64,000 nucleotides of DNA from Vitis vinifera (taxonomy: Eukaryota; Streptophyta; Magnoliopsida; Vitales; Vitaceae). This document shows, piece after piece, positions 47,141 to 63,990 of this stretch. The notes beneath the pieces are model-generated. The model was not told where the DNA came from and ran no database searches. It worked only from the letters and a program-made list of their open reading frames with translations. The position numbers and the translations under genes are program-made. Within the stretch, counting starts at the first letter, position 1; every line of letters starts with the position of its first letter. Where the stretch lies: positions 6,334,501-6,398,500 of the forward strand of contig NC_081810.1 of assembly GCF_030704535.1 (NCBI RefSeq), read 5' to 3'.

Positions 47141-47690
47141 GTGATATGTTTTCTTCCTGGTTTTCTTCATCTTTCGTATATTAGTTATTTTTCATTGCAA
47201 CCGAACGAAAGGGTGGAGGAAATCAACATATCGTTGTTTGTTTGAGAGGCATTTCGTTTTTTTTTTTCCTGGAATTTCTCAAGGTGTTTGTTGGGGATCT
47301 TTTGGATTGCAGAGGCTCTTTGCTTTTTTATTTGTAACTTTATTTTCTGGAATTTCTTACTGAGGGTGTTTGTTAGCGATCTTTTGGATTGTGGTGTATA
47401 ATTTTTTTCTTCATGAAAACAAAACCTATCGTGGAATCAGGTGCGTTCATCTTCTGATTTGAATACGAAAAGAAATCATATCCATATTAACAAACAGGAT
47501 CCTAGTGTTATTACTCATTAGAAAAAGGTAGGTTTTGGTTTTATTAATAGAAAAGTTTGAGAACTTAGTAGCTATGTAGCTTTTTATATTGCTTCCCTAG
47601 ATGAGATTGTTTTAGGAAACCCTAATGTGATTGTGGTCATGTGATTTTCAAGGATTTATCTTTTCTTTCCTCATCTGTTGTATCTGGTAT
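47141..47690. repeat. Right arm of inverted duplication (RPB7 intron 1 copy)
   Basis: Inverted copy of 44285-43700. It begins 'gtgatatgttttcttcc' exactly at the base that corresponds to the proposed 5' splice site of RPB7 intron 1, directly abutting viral sequence. It ends near 'ggtatcat', where the next element begins. It has no RPB7 coding exon. Confidence 0.9.
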
Positions 47691-49098
47691 CATCAGTATT
47701 TGAAATATCTAAAAATTTCGGCGATATTTCTCCGAAATTTTGTTTGAAATATCGAAAAAATTTAATATTTCGGTATTTATCGGTATTTTTACGGATTTTT
47801 AGGGAAATTTCTCGATATTTCCTACCAGTCCAGCCCACGAACAGGATATGTCCAATTTTATTTTATTTTAAAAAAAAAAACAAATAAGATGCATCTGATC
47901 ATGATTTGCAGGCAAAGGTTGTGTTTTTCAGCCTGGCTCAAAAATCGTGGATTTAGGGTTCGTGAAATTTAAATCCAGTGGCATAAAAGCAAAGAGACAC
48001 CTAGAACAGATCCAGAAAACACACGGAGCAAAAAAAAAGCAATTTTTTTGGTTTTCCTTGGGGGTTTTGCATGGATTTTCTCGGAAATCAAACGAGGATG
48101 AATTTTCCCGGGAATCAAATGGGGGATGGATTTTCTTGGGAATCAAACGGGGTTGCAAAAATAAAAAATAAATGACATGATTAGATTTGTACCTGCGAGG
48201 ATTGAGAGTGGCAGAGGAAAATAGGGCTTTTTAGGGATTCTCTCGTCTGGAGGGCAACTTCAAAAAAGGCCTTCTTGATGCATCGAGTGAAAGGAGTTGG
48301 TATGCCTTTTGAGTTTTAGATTTAGTAGAGATAAAAAAAAAAAAAAAGGAAACAAGTCATGAGAACGATTTTCCTCCGTATAAATAATTATTAATTATTA
48401 ATTATCCATCTTAATTTTTATTAAATCAAGATCCTGGGGTTCAATCCTCGCTACCATTAAACTATGATACTCTTTGATAATATATATTTAATTTAAATTT
48501 GTTAAAGTTCATCATTAAAAAAAATCTAAATCTAATTCTAATTATTTTATTTTAAATTTTATTTTGTGGATCATGATTTATTTCTCAACATTAAATGTAT
48601 CTTAATTAAATAAATTATAATTTTAATATTAAATACATCATAATTTATATCATTAATCATATTCTAAAAAGTTACTATCACCCATCTTTAAGTTTTTTAT
48701 ATTTATCCTTTTAATTTTGAATATTTTTATTTTAAAATATAAAAAATATAAATTTATTTAAAAAAACTAAAATATAAATAATAACGATAATAATAAAATT
48801 CAAATATTTTATAAAATAAAATTCAAATATTTTATAAATTAAAATTAATTTAATAAGATAAATAATAAATTATATATTAACACCAATAAATCATTGCATA
48901 TAGATATTTTTCTTTATAATAATATTTATGTCAATTACATTTATAAAATAACTTTAAAATGTAAATTTTATTTTTTTATAGTTTTTTCAAATGTTTTCAT
49001 GAATTTTAAATAATTTTTACTTTATAGATATTTTTGTCAAAATATCCATCGATAATCTAAATATCGATATATTTGTACTTATTGATATTTCAAATCTT
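47691..49098. mobile_element. Non-coding element with ATATTTC-rich inverted ends
   Basis: The left end is CAGTATTTGAAATATC (47696 on) and the right end, inverted, is CAAGATTTGAAATATC (ends about 49098): 14 of 16 match. The left part is full of 'gaaatatcg/cgatatttc' units. The middle (47900-48260) is less AT-rich with open but unrecognised frames, and the right part is very AT-rich. It is probably a non-autonomous, possibly hAT-like, DNA transposon. The target duplication is not clear. Confidence 0.55.
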
Positions 49099-51977
49099 GA
49101 TTATAATCAATTATAAATTGATAGCATTGATATAACTTTTGATCAAAATCAAATAATTTACTTATAACTTTTAACAATATATAACATAAATTAAATGAAT
49201 TTAACAATAACAATAGAAATATGTAAAATTTTATTTTATATAAAATCTTCAAAGTTAAGATATGAGAATTACTAATTCATACGAGGATAAATGCAACACT
49301 AATAAAAATAGAGAATAACTATATACTACATAATAATGATATATGATGGGGAGGAAATGATCATAAAGGAGAAGTGAAAGACTTTAGAAAATAAAAGAGA
49401 GAGAATAAGAATAAAAGAAAGAGATAAATATCCTTCTTCGGATACCTTGTACAAAGGATGGAAGGCTTTCCAATTACGAAACAAAGTTCATAACTGAGTT
49501 AAATTGGAACATTAAGGTGGTCATTCACCACCCATTTATAACAATTTTATATTTTATTATTCATTTCTATTAAGAACAGTATACTTTATTTTTTTGGATG
49601 GGTGATTGATTGGTTTTTATTTTTGAAGCGAAAAAAAATCAAGTATTGAAACAACAATTTTGTAAATTGTAACAGAGAATTCTATTCATTACTTCGACAC
49701 TGGAATCAGACAAACATAAAAAATAGAGGACAGATGCATGCAGAAAGATTTGAAATCAAAGCTCCATTGAAGGATCCATTAGAGAAATCCAAAGAGTTGA
49801 GGCAATCATACTGGGGTCTCCATATATTCTACAATCAGCCTCCTCAGGTCATTTACAGAACCAAATGTATTTACAGCCCCCATAATTTCTGTTACAACAG
49901 CTAAAACATAGATATTCAGCACAAATTATCCAGATACTTGTTGCTCTCTCCTAAAGGCTAAAACACAGTTGCCTTCCAACTAAGAGGTCAGAAATTTCCT
50001 CTCCTAACCACAGCTGCTACCACCTTCAGCATGCTAACAGGATGATACCAAGTTTGCAACTCCTCCTCTAGTAGTTACCGGAATCTTATAAGCCAATGTC
50101 TCCTTTGAGTAGTCCTTCCCCCAGAAATTGGAAGCGCCAGACTGCTGGTAAAAAACAGAGGTACCAACTTCAGTGAATGATAGCTTTGCATCACATTAAT
50201 GTAGGAATATCACAAGCCCATAACCATGGAATCCAGCACTATGGTAGGTTCAAGAAACCCAGAAAACAGTCATTTAGGTGGGAAGTGGAGATGAAAGATA
50301 ATACCTGTATACAGATATCTATCACTAGTGCAAAGTAACAGATTATTATGTAAATCACTGAGGAGTGAAATATTTTGTTACATTTTAAGCAGCATTTGAA
50401 GACAAACCAGAGCACTAAGATCATTAACACACAGTAGATTCCTTTCAAATACAATCCAGAATAGAGTTTCTCTAGGACTTCAAAATATCAAACCAGGTAA
50501 TTTATCAGTTTCCACTTCCCTAGAACGAAACAAAAATCAATATGCACAAGTCCCAGAATTGCAATCCACAAAAGATGTAAAAGGCCAAGGCTACTTAGAA
50601 ATATTCAAGTTGGAGTACATTGAAAACAACCTAGTAAGAATGGAAACTCAGATGACCAAGTTCAGAATAAACCAGTTGTCCTAAAAGAAATTCACCTCTT
50701 TTGTTATTGCACTAATATCAAGCAAATCGGCCTGTTCTATTATTGCAGGTTCCTGATTATCGAATAAATGTAGCTCAAAGGATCTAATAAGTTACTCTAG
50801 GTAAAAAGTACCTACAAACATATGAACATTCCATCTATATGGTAAATAACACTAGATGTTCCATGTGCTCCTGTTGAAATCTAAATGAATGAGGATCCAC
50901 ATTATACAGTACCGAGGACTAAGAATAATAAAAATTAAATGCATGACTTTAAAGGAAGGCAAAATAAGAATAATGCATACAGTAAACGCCATTAGACACC
51001 ACTTGTGCTTCCCAGACAACTTGCTTCATGCATTTTCTGATCATTCTTGAAGATTCAACAAATCAGCTACCACAGAGGGAAATAAGACATCATTTGGTTA
51101 TTATTTATACTTTTCAAAAGCAAGAAAAATAACATAAATACTTCTTTATGCTTTCCCTATCCACAGTTCATTTTCCCAGACCATCCTCTTAGAACCACTC
51201 TGGACAAGTTAAATAGGTAGGGGCAGTTTTGGGAAAAATAATTGCAACACAACTTGGGTTCCAATAAGGCAAGGTATCGAATCCCAGCCCCATTGCCAGT
51301 ATACTAGGTTTTACTTTACACCTTTTTTTTTCATCAATAATTAGATTAACGCAATTTATATAACCACTAAGAACTCCCAAATCTCACCACCTAGACCTAA
51401 TATTTTCTTCTTCCCACTGTCGCTGGCCCCATGCTACTGTCTTTCTCCTTGCTCACCATTCACCAGGTTCCACTTGCAATCATCATTTCTCCCTCTCCTT
51501 GCCATCAGTTCTTCATTTCCCCAATTCTGAGCTAATTTTCCCTCTCTATCTCTAATCAAAGATGGAAAACAGTTGTCAATAATAGATATCCTAACCTCTA
51601 CAGAAGTCAAAACCCTCTGTCATCATAGCCTTCTCTTGCCTGCTTGGCTCTTCATCTCTCTGGAAGGTTCTTTTACCAATTCCCCCTTTTTCTGTTTGGT
51701 TCCTAGATAATAAAAATCAAAGATAAATTTTGAATCTCAAATGTTTTGCTTTGTGCTGTTTAGGTCTCCAGCAGATGGAATACATTTCAATTGTTCCTAA
51801 TATGCCTGTTTGGTTTTTGAGAAAATGTCAGGAAATAAAGGAAAATGAAAATTTGGATCATGTGTTTTTATGTTGTTTTGGATTACCAAAAGTGGAAGAC
51901 AGAATTAATTTCCTTTCTGTAAAACCTCTGTTTGGTGGCTGAGAAAATCAGCAAAAAGGGGGAAAAAAAAAAAAAAA

Positions 51978-52001
51978 GGAGAGAGAGAGAGAGAGAGAGA
52001 T
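51978..52001. repeat. (GA)n microsatellite
   Basis: Uninterrupted AG/GA run following a poly(A) tract. Confidence 0.95.
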
Positions 52002-52849
52002 AGAAAGATGTGATGTTTTCTGCCAATTTTCTTTCCCTGCGCTTGATATTACCTGTTTGGTTGCCTGATAGAGCAAACCAGGCCGAGGCAATGCAAGGCC
52101 GTTATTGTTTTATTTTTCTTTCACAACAGGTATACATTAGGACCAAACCATATTCACTTACACTCGAGATCAGGAGGGATGCCTCCTCCCATACCGGCTC
52201 TGTTGGGACGTGGGAACCCTACTTTTCTGGCAAAGCAAAAGTCAATCGAATGTTGTGCAGTTATGCCTACTCAAAAAGAAAAAGTATGTATTAAACTGGA
52301 AAGCATAGGATGACAACGGAATGGATGGAGATGACAAGGGTGGTGGTAGTGATCTGGGTGTACATCAGTAGTTGTCATAATGACAGCGGCAGTGGTGGTT
52401 AGGAGCTAGTGTCAATGGTGCATGCCAATATTACACACACGCATACACATATAGCGATGGCAATAATCGGGGGCAGGCTGGTAGCCAATGTTGGTGGAGG
52501 TGAAACTGGTGATGAAGTTGGTATTGGTGGTTGCATATGATCGCAGCTGTGTCAGTGATGGTTATAGTATTAGTAAAAGATGCAGCAATTATATATCAAT
52601 GTGTTTTTGCTTCAACTGCTGACATTGCTTTTGCTCTTTCACTTTCAAAAAAGCACTTGCAATGTTCATGGTCAAAAGCCATCCTTTTTTTGCTTCCAAA
52701 AAAAGAAGGTAAAAGTAATGTATGCCGGCAAACAGTTAAAACATAGAGATGTAGGAAAGAACTATATAATTTTTGTCACAACACAGCCAAAATGCAAAAA
52801 TTAGTCAATAGCAAGAAAACTAAACTAACAAAACAACAAACTTGCTTTC

Positions 52850-53230
52850 ACCTTGTAATAGCCAAGGAAATTGCAATCCAACTCAAAACCTGATTTCTCA
52901 AATTCTAGAAACTTATCTTTGTAATCAGTAAGAATGCATTAAAGAAAAACACAAGATACAGACAATGTAACAACCAAGGAGCTTGTAATCCAGCTTAAAA
53001 ATTAATTTCCCTATGTACTAGGAACTTGTTCTTTGCAATCAGTAAAAATGCGTTAAAGAAAGACATGCACAAGAGAGACAGAGACAGACAGAGATAGGGA
53101 GATAGAGAGATTGCAATAAGTGATTTACCTCCTAATAACAAAGGAGATTGCGATCCAGCTAAAAAACAAATTTATCAAGTTCTAGAAATTTATCTTTGAA
53201 ATCAGTAAGAATACATTAAAGAAAGATCCA
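52850..53230. repeat. Three imperfect tandem copies, about 100 bp each
   Basis: Copies at about 52854-52950, 52967-53068 and 53131-53227 share 'caaggaaattgcaatccaac', 'ttctagaaacttatctttg' and 'atcagtaagaatgcattaaag' with substitutions. Copies 2 and 3 are separated by an AG/AC-rich tract ('gagagacagagacagacag'). Non-coding. Confidence 0.8.
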
Positions 53231-53868
53231 GTTGAGAGTACAAACAAGATGCAACAGCACCACCTTTGGGACCCTACTACAGCCCATTCTAGAAATTCAC
53301 TTTTTATACTGACATGCCTTTTTATGTCTATATTCCAATTATAATTAAATGACAGAAACCAAACAACTTAAAGTCACTGTGCAAATATTGAGTTGTGCAA
53401 TTCATCCCATCAAGTGATGTTTTCACTTTCAAATCACAATGTGTAACAGTTCGCTAAATCCAATACAGACCCAATGTCATTAAAAGGTCAATCCCAACTA
53501 TCACCTTTAGGTAAAGGAAATGGCAGTAGGTATATATACTAGACGAGATTAACTCACTTCAACAGGGAAAATTCATCAACACCTAGAAGAAACAAATGAC
53601 TAGCATAGTGCAAACCTGTGGCTTAAAGCGATATGCACATTGTTACATTAAAGGAAATACTTTAATCTTTGTAAAATGAAAAACCAAAAAGAAATGGGAT
53701 TGTAATTTCAAAGTTAAGAGGAGAAAAAAAAAATTACAATTGCAATAATAAAAATACCATCGTCACAAGAGGAAAAAAAAAAAAAAAAGGCAAAAGCATG
53801 AATAGTAGCATGAAACTAACCTTTTCAATTTCTAGGGAAAATTGAGACAGCTGTTATCATATCTTTGT

Positions 53869-57969
<4,101 letters not shown>

Positions 57970-60900
57970 AGATCTCCTCCCCCTCTTCCTTAACCCCAAA
58001 ACCCACAAACCCCCAGAACCCAAAACCCAAAACCCCTAGAGCTTCAGAGAAAGGAGGGGACCTTTCTTCCCCGAGATCAACCAAACTTTATTTGAATTGC
58101 CAAAGACCACAAAAGACAGAGAGAGAGAAACGGTGATATGAATGGAGAGGTGTGCTGCAACTTTAATATTAACTTATTGTTTTAAAAATGATAATAAATG
58201 TGGCTGAGATAACTAAAATAATGCAAATTCGGCGTAGATATTGGGTGGTGTGGAGGTAGCGGACTGCAACTCCGATGCGGCGGAGACGCTCTCTTGATAA
58301 ATCCGCTCCTCCTGCTTTCCAATACCTCTACTGTATGCCCTTCAACTTTCAATCTATTTCCCAAAAGCCACTCTCTAACATTTTCAAATTTTATGTTATA
58401 AGGAATATTTTATTATACAAGGAATAATATATTTTTTTTTATATTGCATAAATTGGATTTTTATAGATGGAAACTAAGAATATGAAAACTTATAATAATA
58501 TATAGAAATTTTATAGATTATTATTATTTATTAAAAACAATGATAAAAAAAATGGCATATTTATAAATTTCATATCTACGACTAAATTTAAACCATTAAA
58601 TAAAAATATAGATATCGAAACAACTCAATACATAACCCGATAATAAATATGATAATTATTTTTATTTTTTCGATACTTATCAAATTTGAATATCGTTAAA
58701 AGCATAGGATGAAATCTCGATTATTGAATTAAGATGTAATAATAGTGTATAAATAAATAAAACGAAAGTATAAATATATCGAGAATGATGAAAAAAATAA
58801 GTTTAAAATTATGAAATTAAAAGTACTATAAAAGCTTCTAGAAATTTATCTAAAAGAAAAAAAGATGAGTGGAGAAGGGGAAGGACAGCACTAACATTAT
58901 TGAGTCTTGTTCTACTTCCATTAGTTGCCCACTTGACAAACATCTCAGCCTGGCTAGCCTAGTGCAGAGTGTGACTGAAACCCAACAACAGCACCAACAT
59001 CAACAAGAAGCTCACATGACATGAGGAAGAGCTGCATGTGATCACGTATCCAAAAAAAAAAAACAATTTTTAAAATATTTTTACAAATAAACTTTATTTT
59101 TTAAAAACTTAAATATAAATAATTTTCTCCTTCCATCCTCTAAAAAAAAAAAAAGGTATTTACATAACAAAAATCTTCATTTGTCTTAGTATAGAATAAG
59201 ATTGAAACCCTATAAAAACAATAATAATAAGTCGATCAAAACATTGAATAAGAGAAAATACAAACACCATTTTCTAAAATATTTTATCTTAAAAAATTTA
59301 TGATACATATTTTTTAAATTAAAAATATTTTATCTATAACAGTTTTCCAAATATTTCGTGCTTTTAATATTTCATTATTCTCTTATAAATGCCCACACAA
59401 ACCCTTCAACTACAAAATACTAATGATGTGTTTGATAATGTTTTAGGATGTTTTATAACACAAAAGTTTATTTAAAAATTTAAAATATTTAAAATATGTA
59501 TTTAATATTTTTAAATATATTTTAAAAATAGTTTTTATATATATTATTTTATTTTTAATTATTCCAAGTGTTTGTATAATTGTTTTTTACAATAATTTTA
59601 AAAAATAAGTGAAAACAACTAAAATATGTTATTTAAAACCTGTTGGGTAATTGTTTTTGAAAATAATTCTAAACAATACTTTTTGAAAATAATTTTTTAA
59701 AATTCTTATCTGATTTTTATAGAACAAAAGTTTGTTTGAAATATAAAATATTTTTAACCTATTTTTAATATTTTAAATATGTTTTAAAAATATTTTTCAT
59801 ATTTATTATTTTTTTAATCATTTTAAAATTTTGTATAATTCTTTCTTAAAAGTTGTAAGAAAAAAATAGAAAAAAATAAATAATATTTTCTAAAACCATC
59901 ATATTTTTTATCCTTAAATAAAAAAAAAACATTTTTGTTGTCAAAAACATTTTTTTGCATTTTTGTTAAAAATAATAAAAAAATATTTTAAAAACAATTT
60001 CCAAACATACCCAAATTATTTTTTGTTCTTAAATAATATAAAACAATTTTTAATTGTCAAGTATATTTTTCTAATTTTTTTTTTCTAAACATAAAAAATT
60101 ATTCTTAAAAACAGTTAAGTAATCACACATCTTGTAAATCTTTTTATAAGTTTTTTTTTTTTTAATTATTTCCCCATTTGCCTTATGGCCCCTCACTAAA
60201 TTTTTGAGCAAAATATTATAATTTATAAGCCAATTGAGTTTATGCTTCCAAGGTTTTTTCGAGGAGAATATCATATGGATAAGGGACATGGATAAATGGT
60301 GGACAGTGACACCGTGCGGTTGCCTCAATGGTCGAGGTTTATTCGAGATATTCTCATAAAAGTATTTTTAATCTACAACATTTCTATAATATTTTTGTGA
60401 AAAACATTTTTTCACTTTGGGATATTAAAAAAGTATTTAAATATATTTCTTATAATAAAATATAATATAAAACAAAATATATAATTTTTTGAAAAAAAAA
60501 ATATTTATCAAATTCGAATCCAACAAATTCTCTAAATTTTGAATAAAAAATATTTATAGACGGATTCAAATTATTATATAATCTTTTGAGAAATATTCCA
60601 ATTAAATAGTGACAACTTGTCAAATTCAACCTTCTTTTAAAATTCTAAAAATGTTTGATTCTCACATAGTAATAAATTCTTTAAATTTGTAAAATGTATG
60701 AAATGATATGTCACAAAAAATATCTCAAATTAATAATTATATGAATTATTTTTCACTGAAAAAAATCATTTAATATTTCCAATCAATTTATAATGAAGAA
60801 TTACTGGATAGGATGGACCGAATGAAATAATTACTAGGAAAATTCACTCATCTCAATAATTTTTAGAGGATAATTTTATCCTTCAATATGTTTTCTATAT

Positions 60901-61153
60901 TATTTATAAATAAATTTGAGACTTGTCAATGATGTAAGACCGTACATGATGGTAAGCATAGGTAATCAATAGTATATTTCTCAACCCAAAAAAAATTGTT
61001 GTTCACTTTTTGAACAATTAAGTGATTGTTTAAAAATTTGTTATATTTTCTCTTCTTTTTCAAAAAAAATTAAGATTTTTTAAATAACCTTGTAAAAAAA
61101 AATAATTTTTAATATCTCATAAATAAAAACCATATCATAAGGTTATTATATCA

Positions 61154-61180
61154 TTATATATATATATATATATATATATG
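61154..61180. repeat. (AT)n microsatellite
   Basis: Uninterrupted TA/AT run within the AT-rich spacer. Confidence 0.95.
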
Positions 61181-62350
61181 GAATATACAATTAAAATTTT
61201 TGTTACCATAATAGAATAAATAATTATTTTTTACGAGCACTCATCAATTGAATAATATATAAATATTCAATTGACTAACATACAACTATTAAATGTCATA
61301 ATTCACAATTATTCATTTGGTAATATAACACATGAAAAAATTAAACAAAAATAAATTAAATTATGATGTAATTATTGTAATGATAGTATATTTGTGTTGC
61401 AAGTATAATGTATTTATGTTGTATATACATTTCATTACAAAAGTAATAATTTTAAAAATGCTTATTCATACCTTATTAGTATTAACACATCATATCAATA
61501 TATTAACAACATTCATCCAATGCACTAAAATTATTTAATAATTTTTGTATATATATATATATATAAAACTACCAGTCTCGTAAATTCAAATTAGTATTTC
61601 ATTTGGTTTTATGAATTATTTATAATATCCGTATGTTGTGAAATGTGGTATGATTATACAAAATTATCATTTTTATAAAAAAATTTCAAAATTTTTCTAA
61701 TTAGATTTTATTGTAATGTAAGTGTATTTATATTGTAATTATAACATATTTTTGTTTTATCTGTATTTTATAATAAAAGTAATAATCTTGAAGATCAATT
61801 TTTATACCTCATTAATATTTAACATATCAAATGTATTAAAATCATCCACTCTATGCATTGAGAAAAAAAATTATATATGAAAATTAAGAAAAAAAAACTA
61901 TACAAAAGAAAAAAAAATCATATAATATTTTTAAAAATATTTTATTATAAAAAATAAAAAATTATTAAACATTCTCCATCATTTTCTTATTTTTTTTAGA
62001 TAATCTGAATGAAAAATTAAACATTTTATCTTTCTTGAATTTAATACAAAAACATAATTTATCAATTTATATATATATGAAAAAAAAATCATAATTTTTA
62101 TTATATAATTATAAAACTTATTTTTTTTCTTAATAAAATTAAAAATTAGAATAAAAAAAATGCAAAAAAAAAAAAACAACAAATGATATTTTGAAAATAT
62201 TTTTTAGAAGTATTTTTGTTTTAAATAACAAATGATACTATCATTACATATAATAATTATAATGATTAAACCTAAAATTTTGATTTAAAATTTGAATGTT
62301 AATAATTATAATAAATGTGAGATTGATGCACCATATCTTGACAAACCGTA

Positions 62351-62482
62351 AATGTTTTGACTAATCAAGTGGTGCTTTAAATGCTTTAAATTTGAATATT
62401 TTGACTAATCAAGTGGCGCTTTACATGCTTTAAATTTGAATGTTTTGACTAATCAAGTGACGCTTTAAATGCTTTAAATTTT
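62351..62482. repeat. 44-bp tandem repeat, three copies
   Basis: Units of exactly 44 bp start at 62355, 62399 and 62443. Each has 'ttttgactaatcaagtg', then 'gctttaaatgctttaaattt' with one or two changes per copy. Non-coding. Confidence 0.95.
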
Positions 62483-62649
62483 AAAAATTTTAATTAAAGG
62501 ACAATTTTAATATTTAAGTCTATTATTGTCCGCCCAAATATCATCGGAAGACCACCTTTCCAGTAATTATTCTCCCCGTTTATATCGTAAATAAATTTCT
62601 ATGATTTAATTTAGATAAGACTATAAGAGAAAGTTAAATAATTTTTCTT

Positions 62650-62880
62650 TTTATTTTCTGTCTCTGTTTATGGAATATTTTTCTCCCCATAGGGAACGTA
62701 TTTTTCCGTTGAAGGCAAGGCAACAATGGGGTGCCCAGATCCTATGATCCTCGATAATATGGAAAGCTTGCCGGAGCCGCTCTTCGTTTGATTTCTCTAT
62801 TTGTTTCTGCGCCCATAAGAAACCCTGATACCTCATCATCGTATAGCATTTTTTTTTTTGGTTCCATCTGATTCTGAGGT
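62650..62880 (+). promoter_or_regulatory. Probable promoter/5' leader exon of a gene beyond the right edge
   Basis: After kilobases of AT-rich DNA the composition changes sharply at 62690. A leader-like stretch ends 'gattctgag|gtgaat', a plausible splice donor at 62879/62880, and a T/G-rich intron-like sequence follows. A 21-codon upstream ORF starts at 62729 ('MGCPDPMILDN') and closes within the stretch. The gene itself is not in the window. Confidence 0.4.
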
Positions 62881-63399
62881 GAATTCCCTGTCATTTTTTC
62901 ATTTATGATTCTGGGTATTTCAAATATGTTGTGTTTGTTTATTTGGCCTGTTTGATCTGGATTTGGGTTTTGTTTTGGAATATGGGTGTTGGGAATTTTG
63001 TGAAATGTTTGTTTGCTGTGGTTGTTTCATGGATTGGTGAACTTATGCTTTCTTTTCCTGGGTAGAAATGAATTTACGTTCCTGCATTTGAGGGCATGTG
63101 TGTTAAATGCTTAATTTATGATCAGGGTTTTTGCCTTTCAGAATTGAAGTAAAAGAAGGAAAAAAAGAAAAAAGAAAAAAAAAAAGAAGAAGGCATGATG
63201 ATCATAGCAGTCTGCATACTTTGTCAAGTGGGTCACTTTCAATTTAAGCCTTTGTTTTTCAATTTAGAAGTAGGGCTTCATGAGCTTGTACGTATAAGTT
63301 GATCATTTTTTTTGCCTTGAATCATCTGTAAGAAGAGAGAGGAGAGGTTTCTGCTTATAGAATATGGATGGCTGGGATGAGTCAAAGATAAATTTTGTT

Positions 63400-63990
63400 T
63401 ATTTTATAGTAGAAAGTCTTTACAGATTCAAGAGAGTGCACATCATAGAATGGGCACTAGCCAAAATGGGGATGTTGAGATGTATGAATGGCAATAAGGA
63501 AAAGGAAGTAGAAAATAAATTGTGAGTCTTGTGACTTGTGAGAAGCAGTAGTGAAATTGTTATCTAGTCACGAAACGAGAGAACCATAGAATGAGCTAGC
63601 AAGAATCAAAATGTTTTAGATGTATGAAAAGGGGTAGGGAAAAAGAAACTGAAAAGGCTAAGAGGCAGTGAAATTGATAACAACATGAGCGAAGGTTGTT
63701 TGAGGTAGTTTGATCATGTAGAAAGAAAACCGGAAACTGCTGGGTGATGGGAAGTAGTGGGTTGATTCATGTTGAAGGCATGATAAGGATAAGGCGCATG
63801 CCAAGAAGAATCAAGGTTGGAACAAAACGAAAAGAGCTTGATGACATGACTTGACTATGGAGTCAGTGGTCAAAAGGGATTTGTTTCACTGATCCCAAGT
63901 AGTTATGGAACGTAAGGCTCAAGGAGATCAATTGGGTTGAGCTGGGTGGTCTGATCCCACAGAAATCATAAGCAATGGGTTTTCAATGCT
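63400..63990 (+). mobile_element. Decayed RTE-like LINE 3' fragment
   Basis: Broken plus-strand frames between 63690 and 63960 recall the C-terminal tail of plant RTE-clade reverse transcriptases: 'F.HV.RKPE', 'GLIHVEGMIRIRRMPRRIKVG', then 'SLIPSSYGT'. Two related G/A-rich segments ('atagaatg.gc.agc.a.aat.aaaatg' at 63447 and 63585) precede it. Many stops are present, so it is inactive. Part of it may lie in an intron of the gene that starts near 62690. Confidence 0.5.

Larger units (their letters stand above)
49099..53868. other. Region 3' of the PP1 gene, possible distal 3' UTR exon
   Basis: No complete gene seen. On the minus strand a good donor (AAAAG|GTTAGT at 53821/53820) lies just after the PP1 stop, and acceptor-like 'ttttttaccag' ends at 50144. 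The stretch 50143-49680 looks like a 3' UTR end, so a long 3' UTR intron is possible (inference). An open frame on the minus strand near 50190-50030 reads '..YQQSGASNFWGKDYSKETLAYK..' up to a stop at about 50030. I do not recognise it and cannot join it in phase to PP1. Elsewhere are three tandem copies near 52850-53230 and an AG-rich run at 51978-52001. Confidence 0.4.
57970..62640. other. PP1 upstream region and AT-rich spacer
   Basis: The first 170 bp are the PP1 leader on the minus strand. From 58380 on the DNA is extremely AT-rich, with poly(A)/poly(T) tracts and (AT)n at 61154-61180. It also contains AT-rich segments near 59420-59760 that resemble each other and the MITE-like element at 40463. 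No gene is seen. Confidence 0.55.

Noticed and set aside
47947-48171. 74-codon plus-strand frame inside the ATATTTC-ended element
   Set aside because: Low-complexity repeats of 'gaatcaaacgggg'-like units; no protein family seen.
50030-50190. Minus-strand open frame reading '..YQQSGASNFWGKDYSKE..' as a last PP1 exon
   Set aside because: No donor in the PP1 terminal exon joins it in phase, and I do not recognise the peptide.
62651-62839. 62-codon minus-strand frame
   Set aside because: It runs antisense to what looks like a plus-strand leader exon and resembles no family I know.
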